A stretch of DNA of 64,000 bases, taken from NCBI GenBank assembly GCA_016784965.1, contig JADHTQ010000013.1, forward strand, positions 1 to 64,000. Direction: 5' to 3'. The position numbers and the translations under genes are program-made. The notes below the pieces were generated by a model that saw only the letters and a program-made list of their open reading frames with translations, was not told the origin of the DNA and ran no database searches. This DNA is from Bacteriovoracaceae bacterium (lineage in GTDB: Bacteria > Bdellovibrionota > Bacteriovoracia > Bacteriovoracales > Bacteriovoracaceae). The first letter of the stretch is position 1. The number at the start of each line of letters is the position of its first letter. Shown in pieces: positions 7,232-15,989 of this stretch.

Positions 7232-9823
7232 ATGAAAATTTCAATCACATTACTGGGGGTCTTTGTCGCCTCCTTTTACTTGTTTTTCAGCTGTTCTAAT
7301 GTCAAGCACACAAGCCATGACGTAAGTAGCACTGATAAACATCACAAATTTAGAACCCTAGCGTCAGTTGCCAACATTACCATGGATAATGCTCTAGCGA
7401 CTCCCATCACTCCAAGGCGCGGCACCAATGTGGAGGTGCTGTTAGACAACAACGAGGCGTTTCAAAGCAAGTTAGATCTAATTAACAACGCAAGGCAAAC
7501 AATCCACATGGTATATTTCATTTTCTCCACCGACCACAGTACCTCAAAAATTGCCGATGCCTTAATTAGGGCGGCACAAAGGGGTGTGCGGGTGAAGATC
7601 ATTGTGGACTACACCACCAACTACTCCAACTTAGACTTTTTTAGAATGTTAGAAAAAAAAGGTGGTCGCCGCAAGGGCCAGAATATGATTCAAGTTAGAT
7701 TCTACAACCGCCCAACGATCAATATCATTCAAGACGCTATCTACATAACTTCACCCTGTAAAGGTGTTCGCTTTGGCACTAAGGCCTGCGTTAAGGCCAA
7801 AAAGAGGCTAACCCGCAGAATCATGGAGCAAGCAAAAAGCAGCAGCTGGGGCAACGATGCATTCATCAGCAATTTAGGTACAAAGTATTCGCGCATGTTT
7901 CTATCTGGCTTTTACTCCAAAAATGACAAGCTACTTGCCAAAGCATTCTTTGAGGGCCAACAGTTAGATGTTGGTCAACTAATGGGCAGTGGTGGACAAG
8001 ACGGAAAAAAACTTACCAAAGAAGAAAAAGAGGGCCTCAAAGAAATTTTTAAAATGTACTACCGCTCAAAGGTTGGAAACTTCGCTGAGCGCATAACAAA
8101 TAAATTAAAACTCGTAGTTGCATCCATCAAATATAAAGATACTGTTCCTGGCTTTTTAAATACTATCAGAAGTGTTTTCCCATTTGAAATGCCCGGTATC
8201 ACTTCCAGCAAAGGATCTGAGTGGTCATACATCGATGATTATACCCACCACAAACTACTAGTTGCTGACAATCGCCATATTCAACTAGGTGGTAGAAATT
8301 TAGAAAATTCATATCACATGGACCCCAGTAAACTTATTCACAAATACACTTTTATGGACACTGACGTGTTGGTCGACACCCAAGACATAATAGAAAACGG
8401 CAAAAGATATGGTGGGGCCAAGTATGTGGTTGCCTCTTATATGGAACTATTTCGTTATAAAAGAATGTTGGCATCCATCTCAGATATTGAAAAACATGCT
8501 CCTAATGAATTGTTGGCCAATATAGACCTCTATAAAGAATCAGAAAATAAATGTCTAAAAAGTATGAACCTCAAGGCCATTACTCCTGAACTTCCACCTG
8601 CCATTATCAATAAATATCAAAAATGCGTTAACAGAAACTTTCACCCCGTTGATAAAGCAGAAAGAATCGCCAAGCTTGAAACCCAGATGTATGAAAAAAT
8701 TGCCAAGCTTAGACAATACCATGCCCGATCTTATGATAATGTGAAAAGAAAAATGCTCAGAAAAAGGTTTAAGGTCGACTTGCGAGGTGGAAGGATGTTA
8801 TATCTTGAAAACCTACCATATGACCGCACAGAAGAGACAGAAGAGGACTCCGCAGACGACATGGCCACACTGATTGAGCCATATGAAAGGCAACGCACTT
8901 TTGGTGCATACGATATACGTGTGCGACATGGATTTGAGGGAAAATACATTCATAAAGTCATTCAGAACGCCTTAGATAATATTTGCTTACAATCTCAAAG
9001 AGAGGGAAGAAGACTGCAAGTAGTATTTCACAATGCCTATGTACTTCCCCCTGGAGGAATTTTGAGATCTCTGCGCAGAATGGCCGATGGAACACTTGGT
9101 GGCGCTGCCGTTGGGCGAGGTGGATATGTTGACTGTAGCAAAGTAACAGTTAAATTTCTCACCAACTCACTTGAGACTACAGACTTGGGCATCATTAATA
9201 TTTTTGCCCAAAACAGCATGCAGACATTTTTTAATTATGTGGCACAAGTCAAAAGAAAAGGAAATCCCAGAAGTGCTAAGTTTGAGTACCATGAGTATAA
9301 ACCATTTTCTAAAACTGATCCTAAAAAGAATGTCTCTTTGCACTCTAAAGTATACGTAATTGGAGATGATATTTTTATCGGTTCTGCAAACCTGGATGCT
9401 AGAAGTTATATGATGGATACCAATAACGGCTTCTACTTTCAAAACGTTCCAAGGTTTGTCTCTCAGTACTTAGAGCACTTAGATGACAATGTACTCGGTA
9501 GTGGCTGGACAACTGAGAGGACATCTTTTTATGAAAACCTAACTGTCAAGGCCCTTAAAAAAGAAAACGACAAAAATTTAAAAGAGATGATTGACAAGTA
9601 TAAGATGCAAGAGTTCGATGGAAAGTTTGGACTTGACCTTGCAAAAATTACGATGGATGCTATGGACATCTTAGAAAAAGTAAGAGTTTTAACTGACGAA
9701 ACAATTAGGCTTAATGCCAAACATGACATCAGCTGGAAACATAATGCTGGTTGGTTCATTGATGAAGTTTTTAGAAGTAGAGGTCCAGAGGATCTATTAA
9801 ATGTGTTTTTAAGAAGACTTTAG
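7232..9823 (+). CDS. exported phospholipase D-family protein (cardiolipin synthase-like)
   Basis: An 863-residue protein with two HKD motifs, each completing half of a PLD active site: 'HHKLLVADNRHIQLGGRN' near residue 339 and 'LHSKVYVIGDDIFIGSANL' near residue 703. The family cleaves or exchanges phosphodiester bonds of phospholipids, and some members act on nucleic acids. The N-terminus has a hydrophobic segment ending 'LFFSC', which could be a relaxed lipobox. The product is therefore probably exported or lipid-anchored. It is much longer than bacterial cardiolipin synthases (~480-500 residues); large extra stretches lie after the first strand set and between the two motifs. It stands alone, followed by a hairpin. 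A role as a lipase on foreign or own membranes is possible. Confidence 0.8.
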   Translation: MKISITLLGVFVASFYLFFSCSNVKHTSHDVSSTDKHHKFRTLASVANITMDNALATPITPRRGTNVEVLLDNNEAFQSKLDLINNARQTIHMVYFIFSTDHSTSKIADALIRAAQRGVRVKIIVDYTTNYSNLDFFRMLEKKGGRRKGQNMIQVRFYNRPTINIIQDAIYITSPCKGVRFGTKACVKAKKRLTRRIMEQAKSSSWGNDAFISNLGTKYSRMFLSGFYSKNDKLLAKAFFEGQQLDVGQLMGSGGQDGKKLTKEEKEGLKEIFKMYYRSKVGNFAERITNKLKLVVASIKYKDTVPGFLNTIRSVFPFEMPGITSSKGSEWSYIDDYTHHKLLVADNRHIQLGGRNLENSYHMDPSKLIHKYTFMDTDVLVDTQDIIENGKRYGGAKYVVASYMELFRYKRMLASISDIEKHAPNELLANIDLYKESENKCLKSMNLKAITPELPPAIINKYQKCVNRNFHPVDKAERIAKLETQMYEKIAKLRQYHARSYDNVKRKMLRKRFKVDLRGGRMLYLENLPYDRTEETEEDSADDMATLIEPYERQRTFGAYDIRVRHGFEGKYIHKVIQNALDNICLQSQREGRRLQVVFHNAYVLPPGGILRSLRRMADGTLGGAAVGRGGYVDCSKVTVKFLTNSLETTDLGIINIFAQNSMQTFFNYVAQVKRKGNPRSAKFEYHEYKPFSKTDPKKNVSLHSKVYVIGDDIFIGSANLDARSYMMDTNNGFYFQNVPRFVSQYLEHLDDNVLGSGWTTERTSFYENLTVKALKKENDKNLKEMIDKYKMQEFDGKFGLDLAKITMDAMDILEKVRVLTDETIRLNAKHDISWKHNAGWFIDEVFRSRGPEDLLNVFLRRL

Positions 9824-9842
9824 TAGTTTGATTAAAATATTA

Positions 9843-9868
9843 GGGGTCAACAGTTTGTTTGGCCCCTT
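9843..9868 (+). terminator. hairpin after the PLD gene
   Basis: An 8-bp stem with one G-T pair (AGGGGTCA / TGGCCCCT) lies 20 bases downstream of the PLD stop and before hypF. It is followed by TCTACC rather than a pure T-run, so it would be a weak intrinsic terminator. Confidence 0.4.
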
Positions 9869-9904
9869 CTACCTCACAAATTTTAATCCTCAAAAAAATT
9901 GCTT

Positions 9905-12124
9905 ATGAGACAAAAAATCACTATCACAGGAATTGTACAAGGAGTGGGTTTTAGACCGACGGTCTATCGTTTTGCCCAACAATTTAAACTAACAGGATTT
10001 ATCAGCAACACCCCCTCCGGTGTCCACATTGAAGTTCAAGGAAAAAATGTTGATGTCTTGGAGTTTGTAAAAAAATTAAAAACAAACCCTCCAATCCTTG
10101 CAAAAATTGATCAGTTCATAGCAACTGATATCCCCATCGTTTTTGATGAGGTAGAGTTTGCCATTGTTGAAAGTGTGGACACTGGATTTAAAAATGTAGA
10201 AATATCCCCCGACATTGCTACTTGCCCCGATTGTCTAGAGGACATTTTTAACCCACAAAATCGCCGCTTTCACTATCCATTTACCAATTGTACCAATTGT
10301 GGTCCACGTTTTTCTATCATTGTCGATCGCCCGTATGACCGCCAACATACCTCCATGAATACTTTTACTATGTGCAGTTTATGTCAATGTGAGTATGAAG
10401 ATCCACTTGATCGCAGATTTCATGCTCAACCAAATGCCTGCGCAGCTTGCGGCCCCAAATTACACATGTTGGAAAACGACACCTTTAAAACTACTGGTGA
10501 CTTAATTACCCTGTCGGCAATTCACGTAGAAAATGGCGCAATTGGGGCCATCAAAGGTTTGGGAGGATTCAACATTGTCTGTGACCCCCAAAACCTTCAA
10601 ACCATAAAACGATTGCGAGAAGGAAAAAACAGACCCCACAAAGCTTTTGCCCTCATGATGAAAAACATAGAAATAATCAAACAGCACTGTGTGGTAACTA
10701 AGGAGCATGCTCAAGCACTGCAAATGCCTCAGGCCCCCATTGTTTTGCTCAAAAAAAAGACAAAAGCTTTTGAACATATCTCCCCCGACAACAACTACCT
10801 AGGAGTAATGCTACCCTACACCCCAGTCCACCACTTATTAATGGAACACTTAGATCTCGTAGTAATGACTTCAGCAAACAGAGCAGATGAGCCAATCTGT
10901 ATCCACGACGAAGATGTTAAACAGTTAATTAACCTTGATATCGTCGACTTCGCCCTCTCCAACAATCGCCCAATTGTTCACCGCTGCGATGACTCGATCA
11001 TCCAAGTTATCGACAAACAAAAGCAATTCATCAGGCGCTCCCGAGGCTTCGTCCCCTCCCCCCTAAAGGTTCCTGGAACCTTTTGTGGACCCAGCTTGTC
11101 ATTGGGGGCCAATATGAAAAATACCTTTGCCTTACAAGCGGACAACCAAGTTTATCTGTCTCAGCATATTGGGGAGTTAGTCGATACTCGAAATTATAAT
11201 TTTCAAAAATCGCAAATTTTAGACTTGGCCAACCTTTTAGAAGTTGACCACCACAATGACACCCACTGCGACGCTCATCCCGGTTATGAAAACTTTAACA
11301 AAGATTTTAAACAGATATACCACCACCACGCCCACATGCTCAGTGTGATGGGTGAGCACCAACTGCTTGGCAAGCAGGTTGTCGGCGTTATCTGTGATGG
11401 AGTTGGGTTTGGATCAGATGGAAATATATGGGGATTTGAGTTTTTGGTGACACCAGAGGATGACCACCGTGATTTCATAAGAGTTGGGCATCTGAAAAAC
11501 TTTCACCTGCCTGGAGGAGACCAGGCAACCTTTGAAATAGACCGGATAGCAATCTCGTTGGCACTTAATAATATTAATGCTCTACCAGTTTATTTTCCAA
11601 GTGCCAGATCACAAATGATTGCTACGTTGATTGAAAAAAAGCTCAACGCCCCCTTGTGCTCCTCTCTTGGAAGGCTTTTTGATGGTGTTGCTAGTCTGCT
11701 TGGACTTAAAAATAGAGTTAGCTATGAGGCCCAAGCTGCGATGCTTCTGCAAAGAAGCGCTGAAAATATCAGTAATAATCATCTTTTTGAGATTGACAAA
11801 TATTCTACGATAATTGAGAATCATGGTGGTGTCCAAGTAATTGACTATCACTCCATGATAATTGAAGTGTTAAAAGATCTTGAAAACGGCATCAACACGG
11901 ACGTTATCGCCTACAAATTTCATGTCTGGATAGTTGATTCAATTGTGACAATGTTAAAAAAGCTGGGACCGACTCCTGTAGTATTTTCTGGAGGCTGTTT
12001 TCAAAATGCTCTGCTGACTAGACTACTCTCTGATGCTGTTGACGATCTGGAAGTTCCCTACTTTTTTAACCATGAGGTTCCATGCAATGATGGTGGCATC
12101 TCATTTGGACAAGCACTCGTTTAA
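9905..12124 (+). CDS. hypF: carbamoyltransferase HypF, NiFe-hydrogenase maturation
   Basis: Converts carbamoyl phosphate and ATP to a carbamoyl adenylate and transfers it to the HypE C-terminal Cys, the source of the CN ligands of NiFe-hydrogenases. All domains are present in order: acylphosphatase-like ('GIVQGVGFRPTVYRF'), two zinc-finger modules (CPDC...CTNCGP and CSLC...CAACGP), a YrdC-like domain, and a Kae1-like domain with the metal-binding 'YHHHAHML' and 'VFSGGCFQNALL'. At 739 residues it is full length. I chose ATG 9905 because it begins directly with the acylphosphatase domain; a TTG two codons upstream is possible. It is the first of four co-directional hyp genes. Confidence 0.96.
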   Translation: MRQKITITGIVQGVGFRPTVYRFAQQFKLTGFISNTPSGVHIEVQGKNVDVLEFVKKLKTNPPILAKIDQFIATDIPIVFDEVEFAIVESVDTGFKNVEISPDIATCPDCLEDIFNPQNRRFHYPFTNCTNCGPRFSIIVDRPYDRQHTSMNTFTMCSLCQCEYEDPLDRRFHAQPNACAACGPKLHMLENDTFKTTGDLITLSAIHVENGAIGAIKGLGGFNIVCDPQNLQTIKRLREGKNRPHKAFALMMKNIEIIKQHCVVTKEHAQALQMPQAPIVLLKKKTKAFEHISPDNNYLGVMLPYTPVHHLLMEHLDLVVMTSANRADEPICIHDEDVKQLINLDIVDFALSNNRPIVHRCDDSIIQVIDKQKQFIRRSRGFVPSPLKVPGTFCGPSLSLGANMKNTFALQADNQVYLSQHIGELVDTRNYNFQKSQILDLANLLEVDHHNDTHCDAHPGYENFNKDFKQIYHHHAHMLSVMGEHQLLGKQVVGVICDGVGFGSDGNIWGFEFLVTPEDDHRDFIRVGHLKNFHLPGGDQATFEIDRIAISLALNNINALPVYFPSARSQMIATLIEKKLNAPLCSSLGRLFDGVASLLGLKNRVSYEAQAAMLLQRSAENISNNHLFEIDKYSTIIENHGGVQVIDYHSMIIEVLKDLENGINTDVIAYKFHVWIVDSIVTMLKKLGPTPVVFSGGCFQNALLTRLLSDAVDDLEVPYFFNHEVPCNDGGISFGQALV

Positions 12125-12156
12125 AAAGTTACCTACTACTTAAGAAGGAGAGTAAT

Positions 12157-12390
12157 ATGTGTTTAGCTATACCTGTTAAAGTTGTAGATATTCGCGATGA
12201 CATGATGGCAAAAGTTGAAAAAGATGGAGTCAAATTAGATGTTGCTACAATGTTGGTCGAAGATCTCAAAGTCGGTGAATATGTTTTGGTTCACGCCGGA
12301 TTTATCATCGAACGACTTACTTTAGAAGATGCACAAGACAAGTTAGATCTTTACCGTGAATTTCAAGAAAAAGTAAAGGGGCAGCAATGA
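12157..12390 (+). CDS. hypC: hydrogenase maturation chaperone HypC
   Basis: A small chaperone that, with HypD, carries the Fe(CN)2CO unit to the large-subunit precursor. The 77-residue protein starts with the diagnostic 'MCLAIPVKVVD', whose Cys2 binds iron, and has the OB-like strands 'VGEYVLVHAGFIIERL'. GGAG precedes the ATG. Its stop overlaps the hypD start by 4 bp (ATGA), implying coupled translation. Confidence 0.96.
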   Translation: MCLAIPVKVVDIRDDMMAKVEKDGVKLDVATMLVEDLKVGEYVLVHAGFIIERLTLEDAQDKLDLYREFQEKVKGQQ

Positions 12391-13439
12391 AACAGCAATT
12401 AGATGTTATCCAAGTAGTTCAAAAAAAATTACATGAGATCTCCACTCAAGATATAAATATAATGGAAGTCTGTGGCACCCATACCATGAGTCTTGCAAAG
12501 CATGCCATTAGATCCCTGCTACCAGATACCATCAACATCATAAGTGGGCCGGGGTGTCCCGTATGTGTGACTTCGGCAGCAGACATTCAGGCAGCAATCG
12601 ATCTGGCCAATAAAGATGATTTTATAATCACCACTTTTGGCGATATGATGAAAGTGCCGGGCAAACAACATACTTTACAAAGCTGCAAAAATGTAAAAGT
12701 CGTCTACTCCCCTCTTGATGCCCTAAAGCTTGCAACTAACAACCCATCAAAACAGATTGTCTTTTTAGGAATCGGTTTTGAAACGACTGCACCACTAATT
12801 GCTTCAACTATCAAACAAGCAAAAAGTTTAAACCTTTCAAACTTTACAGTGCTCAGCATGCACAAAACTGTACCTACCGCCCTAGAAGTAATTCTTGGAG
12901 ACAAGCAGAATAAAATTTCAGGGCTTTTGCTGCCCGGTCACGTCTCAGGAATCACAGGCAGAAAATATTTTGACTTTATTAAGCGCTTTGAAGTTAGCGG
13001 TGTTGTGGCAGGTTTTGATGCTCTTGATATTATGGAGGCCATCTACCTTCTTTGTAAATATTTCGAAGAAGGTAGTGTAGAAGTCACCAACAACTACAAA
13101 ACATTGGTAACTGAAGAGGGAAACAAGCTTGCTATGCAAACTCTCTATGAAGTATTTGAAGATGCCGATGCTTCCTGGCGAGGAATCGGAGTAATTCCTA
13201 CTTCTGGACTAACCATAAGAGATGAGTTTTCTCACTTTGATGCCATCAAGCGCTTCAATCTTACAATGCCAGAAATCTCTGACCCACAGGGGTGTATCTG
13301 TGGTTCAATCCTAATGGGTAAGGCCAAACCAAATCAGTGTCAACACTTTAAAGTCAGCTGTACCCCAGGCCACCCTGTTGGACCTTGCATGGTCTCTAGT
13401 GAGGGGACCTGTGCCGCTTTTTATAAATACAACGTTTAA
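12387..13439 (+). CDS. hypD: hydrogenase maturation iron-sulfur protein HypD
   Basis: Scaffold on which the Fe(CN)2CO moiety is built together with HypC. The hallmark motifs are present: 'CGTHTM', 'SGPGCPVCV', 'GFETTAP', 'LPGHVSGITG', and a C-terminal Cys-rich region ('CICGSILMG', 'CQHF', 'GPCM', 'EGTCAAF') that binds the [4Fe-4S] cluster and redox thiols. The length of 350 residues is normal. It overlaps hypC by 4 bp and is followed by hypE after 26 bp. Confidence 0.96.
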   Translation: MKQQLDVIQVVQKKLHEISTQDINIMEVCGTHTMSLAKHAIRSLLPDTINIISGPGCPVCVTSAADIQAAIDLANKDDFIITTFGDMMKVPGKQHTLQSCKNVKVVYSPLDALKLATNNPSKQIVFLGIGFETTAPLIASTIKQAKSLNLSNFTVLSMHKTVPTALEVILGDKQNKISGLLLPGHVSGITGRKYFDFIKRFEVSGVVAGFDALDIMEAIYLLCKYFEEGSVEVTNNYKTLVTEEGNKLAMQTLYEVFEDADASWRGIGVIPTSGLTIRDEFSHFDAIKRFNLTMPEISDPQGCICGSILMGKAKPNQCQHFKVSCTPGHPVGPCMVSSEGTCAAFYKYNV

Positions 13440-13465
13440 TCTCTTATATCAAAAGGAGAAAAGTT

Positions 13466-14482
13466 ATGAGCCAACGATATACAGATCTAGATAAGTCGAT
13501 AAACATAAATCACGGATCAGGCGGAAGACTGATGCATGAGTTTATCAACAAACATATTGCCCAAAAGCTACAAAATGGAATATTAGAAAAGTTTGATGAT
13601 AGTGCTATCTTAAAAAATGCAGCAGGCAAAAGGATCGCCATGTCCACAGATAGTTATGTGGTAAGTCCACTTTTTTTTCCCGGTGGAGACATTGGCTCAA
13701 TGTGTGTCAGCGGAACAGTTAATGATGTCACTACAAGTGGAGCAGTCCCCTACACCATGTCTTTGAGCTTCATTTTAGAAGAGGGAGTTGACCTTGAAGT
13801 GATCGATAAAATTATTGACTCAATTGCGAAAGTGGCAAAAGAGGCAGATATAAAAATTGTTACTGGTGATACTAAAGTTGTTGAAGCGGGCAAAGGAGAC
13901 CAAATATACATCAATACTTGCGCCATAGGCTTCATTGACGATGACGTAAATATTTCTACCTACAACGCCACAGTTGGCGATAGCGTAATTGTAACAGGCC
14001 CCATAGGCAACCACGAAGTAGCGATGCTAAAGGCCAAGCAGATGATCGACTTTGAAATTGACACTGTCAGTGACGTTGCTCCCCTCAATAAATTAATTGA
14101 AAACGTTTTGAGCAAAACTAAAAAAATAAACGTTATAAAAGATCCAACCAGAGGAGGCCTGGCCTCTGCCCTAATAGAAATTTGTGATCACTCCAACTGT
14201 GAAATTGTCATTAAAGAAAAAGACATCCCCGTCGACAAAGACGTCGCCGCTGTCTGTGAGCTAATTGGTTATGATCCACTCTATCTTGCCAACGAAGGCA
14301 AATTTATCATCATCTGTAACGCTGATGTAACTGACACTGTCCTACAAAGCTTAGGTCCAAACGCAAAATTAATTGGCACAGTTACTTCCAAAGATAATCC
14401 ACAGCTAACCATGGAAACCCTATCTCACGGAAGACGCAGAATCGGAATGCTAGAAACCTCCCAACTCCCCCGTATCTGCTAA
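13466..14482 (+). CDS. hypE: hydrogenase maturation protein HypE (carbamoyl dehydratase)
   Basis: AIR-synthase-fold ATPase that dehydrates the S-carbamoyl group on its own C-terminal Cys to thiocyanate. The glycine-rich start 'NHGSGGRLMHEF' and the exact C-terminal tail '-PRIC', carrying the modified Cys, are both intact, so the enzyme looks functional. The length of 338 residues is typical. AAGGAG precedes the ATG. It is the last of the hyp genes; hypA and hypB (Ni insertion) and hydrogenase subunits are not next to it. Confidence 0.96.
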   Translation: MSQRYTDLDKSININHGSGGRLMHEFINKHIAQKLQNGILEKFDDSAILKNAAGKRIAMSTDSYVVSPLFFPGGDIGSMCVSGTVNDVTTSGAVPYTMSLSFILEEGVDLEVIDKIIDSIAKVAKEADIKIVTGDTKVVEAGKGDQIYINTCAIGFIDDDVNISTYNATVGDSVIVTGPIGNHEVAMLKAKQMIDFEIDTVSDVAPLNKLIENVLSKTKKINVIKDPTRGGLASALIEICDHSNCEIVIKEKDIPVDKDVAAVCELIGYDPLYLANEGKFIIICNADVTDTVLQSLGPNAKLIGTVTSKDNPQLTMETLSHGRRRIGMLETSQLPRIC

Positions 14483-14485
14483 AGG

Positions 14486-14564
14486 GTAACCGTCACTTTT
14501 TTGATACCCACTGTGTTACAAAACCTGCATCAAGCGCATAGTTTCGCAAAAAAGCGACGGTTAC
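14486..14564. repeat. 18-bp near-perfect inverted repeat between hypE and the LplT-like gene
   Basis: The arms at 14486-14503 and 14547-14564 match at 17 of 18 positions when one is reverse-complemented (GTAACCGTC[A/G]CTTTTTTG). They are separated by 43 bases. The element starts 3 bases after the hypE stop, between convergent genes. With T-rich arms in one direction and A-rich in the other, it could serve as a bidirectional terminator. It could also be a copy of a dispersed repeat. Confidence 0.6.
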
Positions 14565-14629
14565 AAATGCCCAGGCACCTCATGACTCACTGTGCCCCTT
14601 TTTGGAACCAGGAACCTTAAAGAACCTTC

Positions 14630-15949
14630 TTACTGTTGCGGCTGACGTTGGAACAGGCCGAAGAATCGCTGCAGAAACTCTGGAATGGCAATTAACATAT
14701 AGATGAATATAAATATATTCAAGATGGAAATTATGCAAAACATCCCAGGAATGGTTATACCAAATTTAATCAGTATCATGGCAAAAACGGCCGCCATTAC
14801 CATAAAAAAAGCGTTGTAAACGTTATTGCCGGCAATGATCCGAGACATAAAGGAGTGTTCTCCTCGATCTTGAATTAAAGTGTATAGGGGGACGATGTAA
14901 AAGCCTCCACAAAAGCCGATCATAACTAGATCAAACAAGATTCGAACTCCATCAAAATGAGAAACAAGTTCTGTGACAGTTAAAATACCAAAAGCTGTCG
15001 AGTCGGCAAAAATACCACCTTTGACTAAAAAAAGATCAAAGGCAAAAAGCGACAGTCCAATTGATCCAATTGGAACCAGTCCCGCATCCACTCTTTTTCC
15101 CGATATCTTTTCACAAAAAAATGATCCCAGTCCAATTCCTACTGAAAACATAGTTAAAAACAGGGTAACAATTGACTTATCTCCGTGAAGCACGTCTCTA
15201 GTGTAAGCTGGGAATTGGGCCAAAAAGAAAAAGCCAAAAAACCAAAACCAGGAGATTCCTAAAATAGAAATAAATACTACTTTATTGCTCTCTAGTTCCC
15301 TCATGATTTTATAGGTTGTTGTGAAAGGATTAAAGTTAATGGTTAACCCTTGTTGATTAGGGGTTGCGTTGGGAATTCCTCGGCTAAAGACGTAGCCCAA
15401 CATCGCTACCAAAATTACACAGAATGAAACCGCTAGGGCACCGTTGTTTTCAAGGGCAATAAGAACTCCACCTGTCATGGTTCCAAGTAAAATGGCCAAA
15501 AATGTTCCCATTCCCACTAGGGCATTTCCGGCAAGCAGATCATCTTTATCTAGGTGCTGCGGGAGGATACTGTATTTTGCAGGACCAAAAAAAGCTGACT
15601 GAGTCCCCATGCAGAATAAAACAAAAATTAAAAACCAAATGTTATTAATATAGAAGCCAATGGCTGCAAAAATCATGATTATGATTTCGATAAATTTAAT
15701 TTTTCGAATTACTGTTGCTTTTTCAAACTTATCAGTAATCTGGCCGGCCAAAGAGGAAAAAATAAAAAATGGCAGAATAAACAGACCTGCTGCTAAATTA
15801 ACCAATATACCAGACTGCTGTCCTGCTACTTGATAGGCAATTAGAATGACCAGGGCATTTTTAAATATGTTGTCGTTGTATGCACCTAAAAACTGGGTGC
15901 CAAAGAAGGGGCCGAACTTTTTTTCTGGTAAAAGGCGAAATAAACTCAT
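14630..15949 (-). CDS. lplT: LplT-like major facilitator transporter (lysophospholipid flippase)
   Basis: A 439-residue, 12-helix MFS protein. It opens with 'KKFGPFFGTQFLGAYNDN', a stretch characteristic of the LplT family that brings lysophospholipids to the inner leaflet for reacylation by Aas. An MFS A-loop-like segment 'SLAGQITDKFEKATVIRKI' follows helix 2. The ATG is preceded by AGAGGA. It lies 40 bp downstream of the Aas-like fusion gene; in E. coli lplT and aas also form an operon (in the other order), which supports the assignment. Confidence 0.85.
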   Translation of the reverse strand: MSLFRLLPEKKFGPFFGTQFLGAYNDNIFKNALVILIAYQVAGQQSGILVNLAAGLFILPFFIFSSLAGQITDKFEKATVIRKIKFIEIIIMIFAAIGFYINNIWFLIFVLFCMGTQSAFFGPAKYSILPQHLDKDDLLAGNALVGMGTFLAILLGTMTGGVLIALENNGALAVSFCVILVAMLGYVFSRGIPNATPNQQGLTINFNPFTTTYKIMRELESNKVVFISILGISWFWFFGFFFLAQFPAYTRDVLHGDKSIVTLFLTMFSVGIGLGSFFCEKISGKRVDAGLVPIGSIGLSLFAFDLFLVKGGIFADSTAFGILTVTELVSHFDGVRILFDLVMIGFCGGFYIVPLYTLIQDRGEHSFMSRIIAGNNVYNAFFMVMAAVFAMILIKFGITIPGMFCIISILNIFIFIYMLIAIPEFLQRFFGLFQRQPQQ

Positions 15950-15989
15950 GGGAATTCCTCTTGGTTTTTGATGGTTTTATTTTCTTTTT

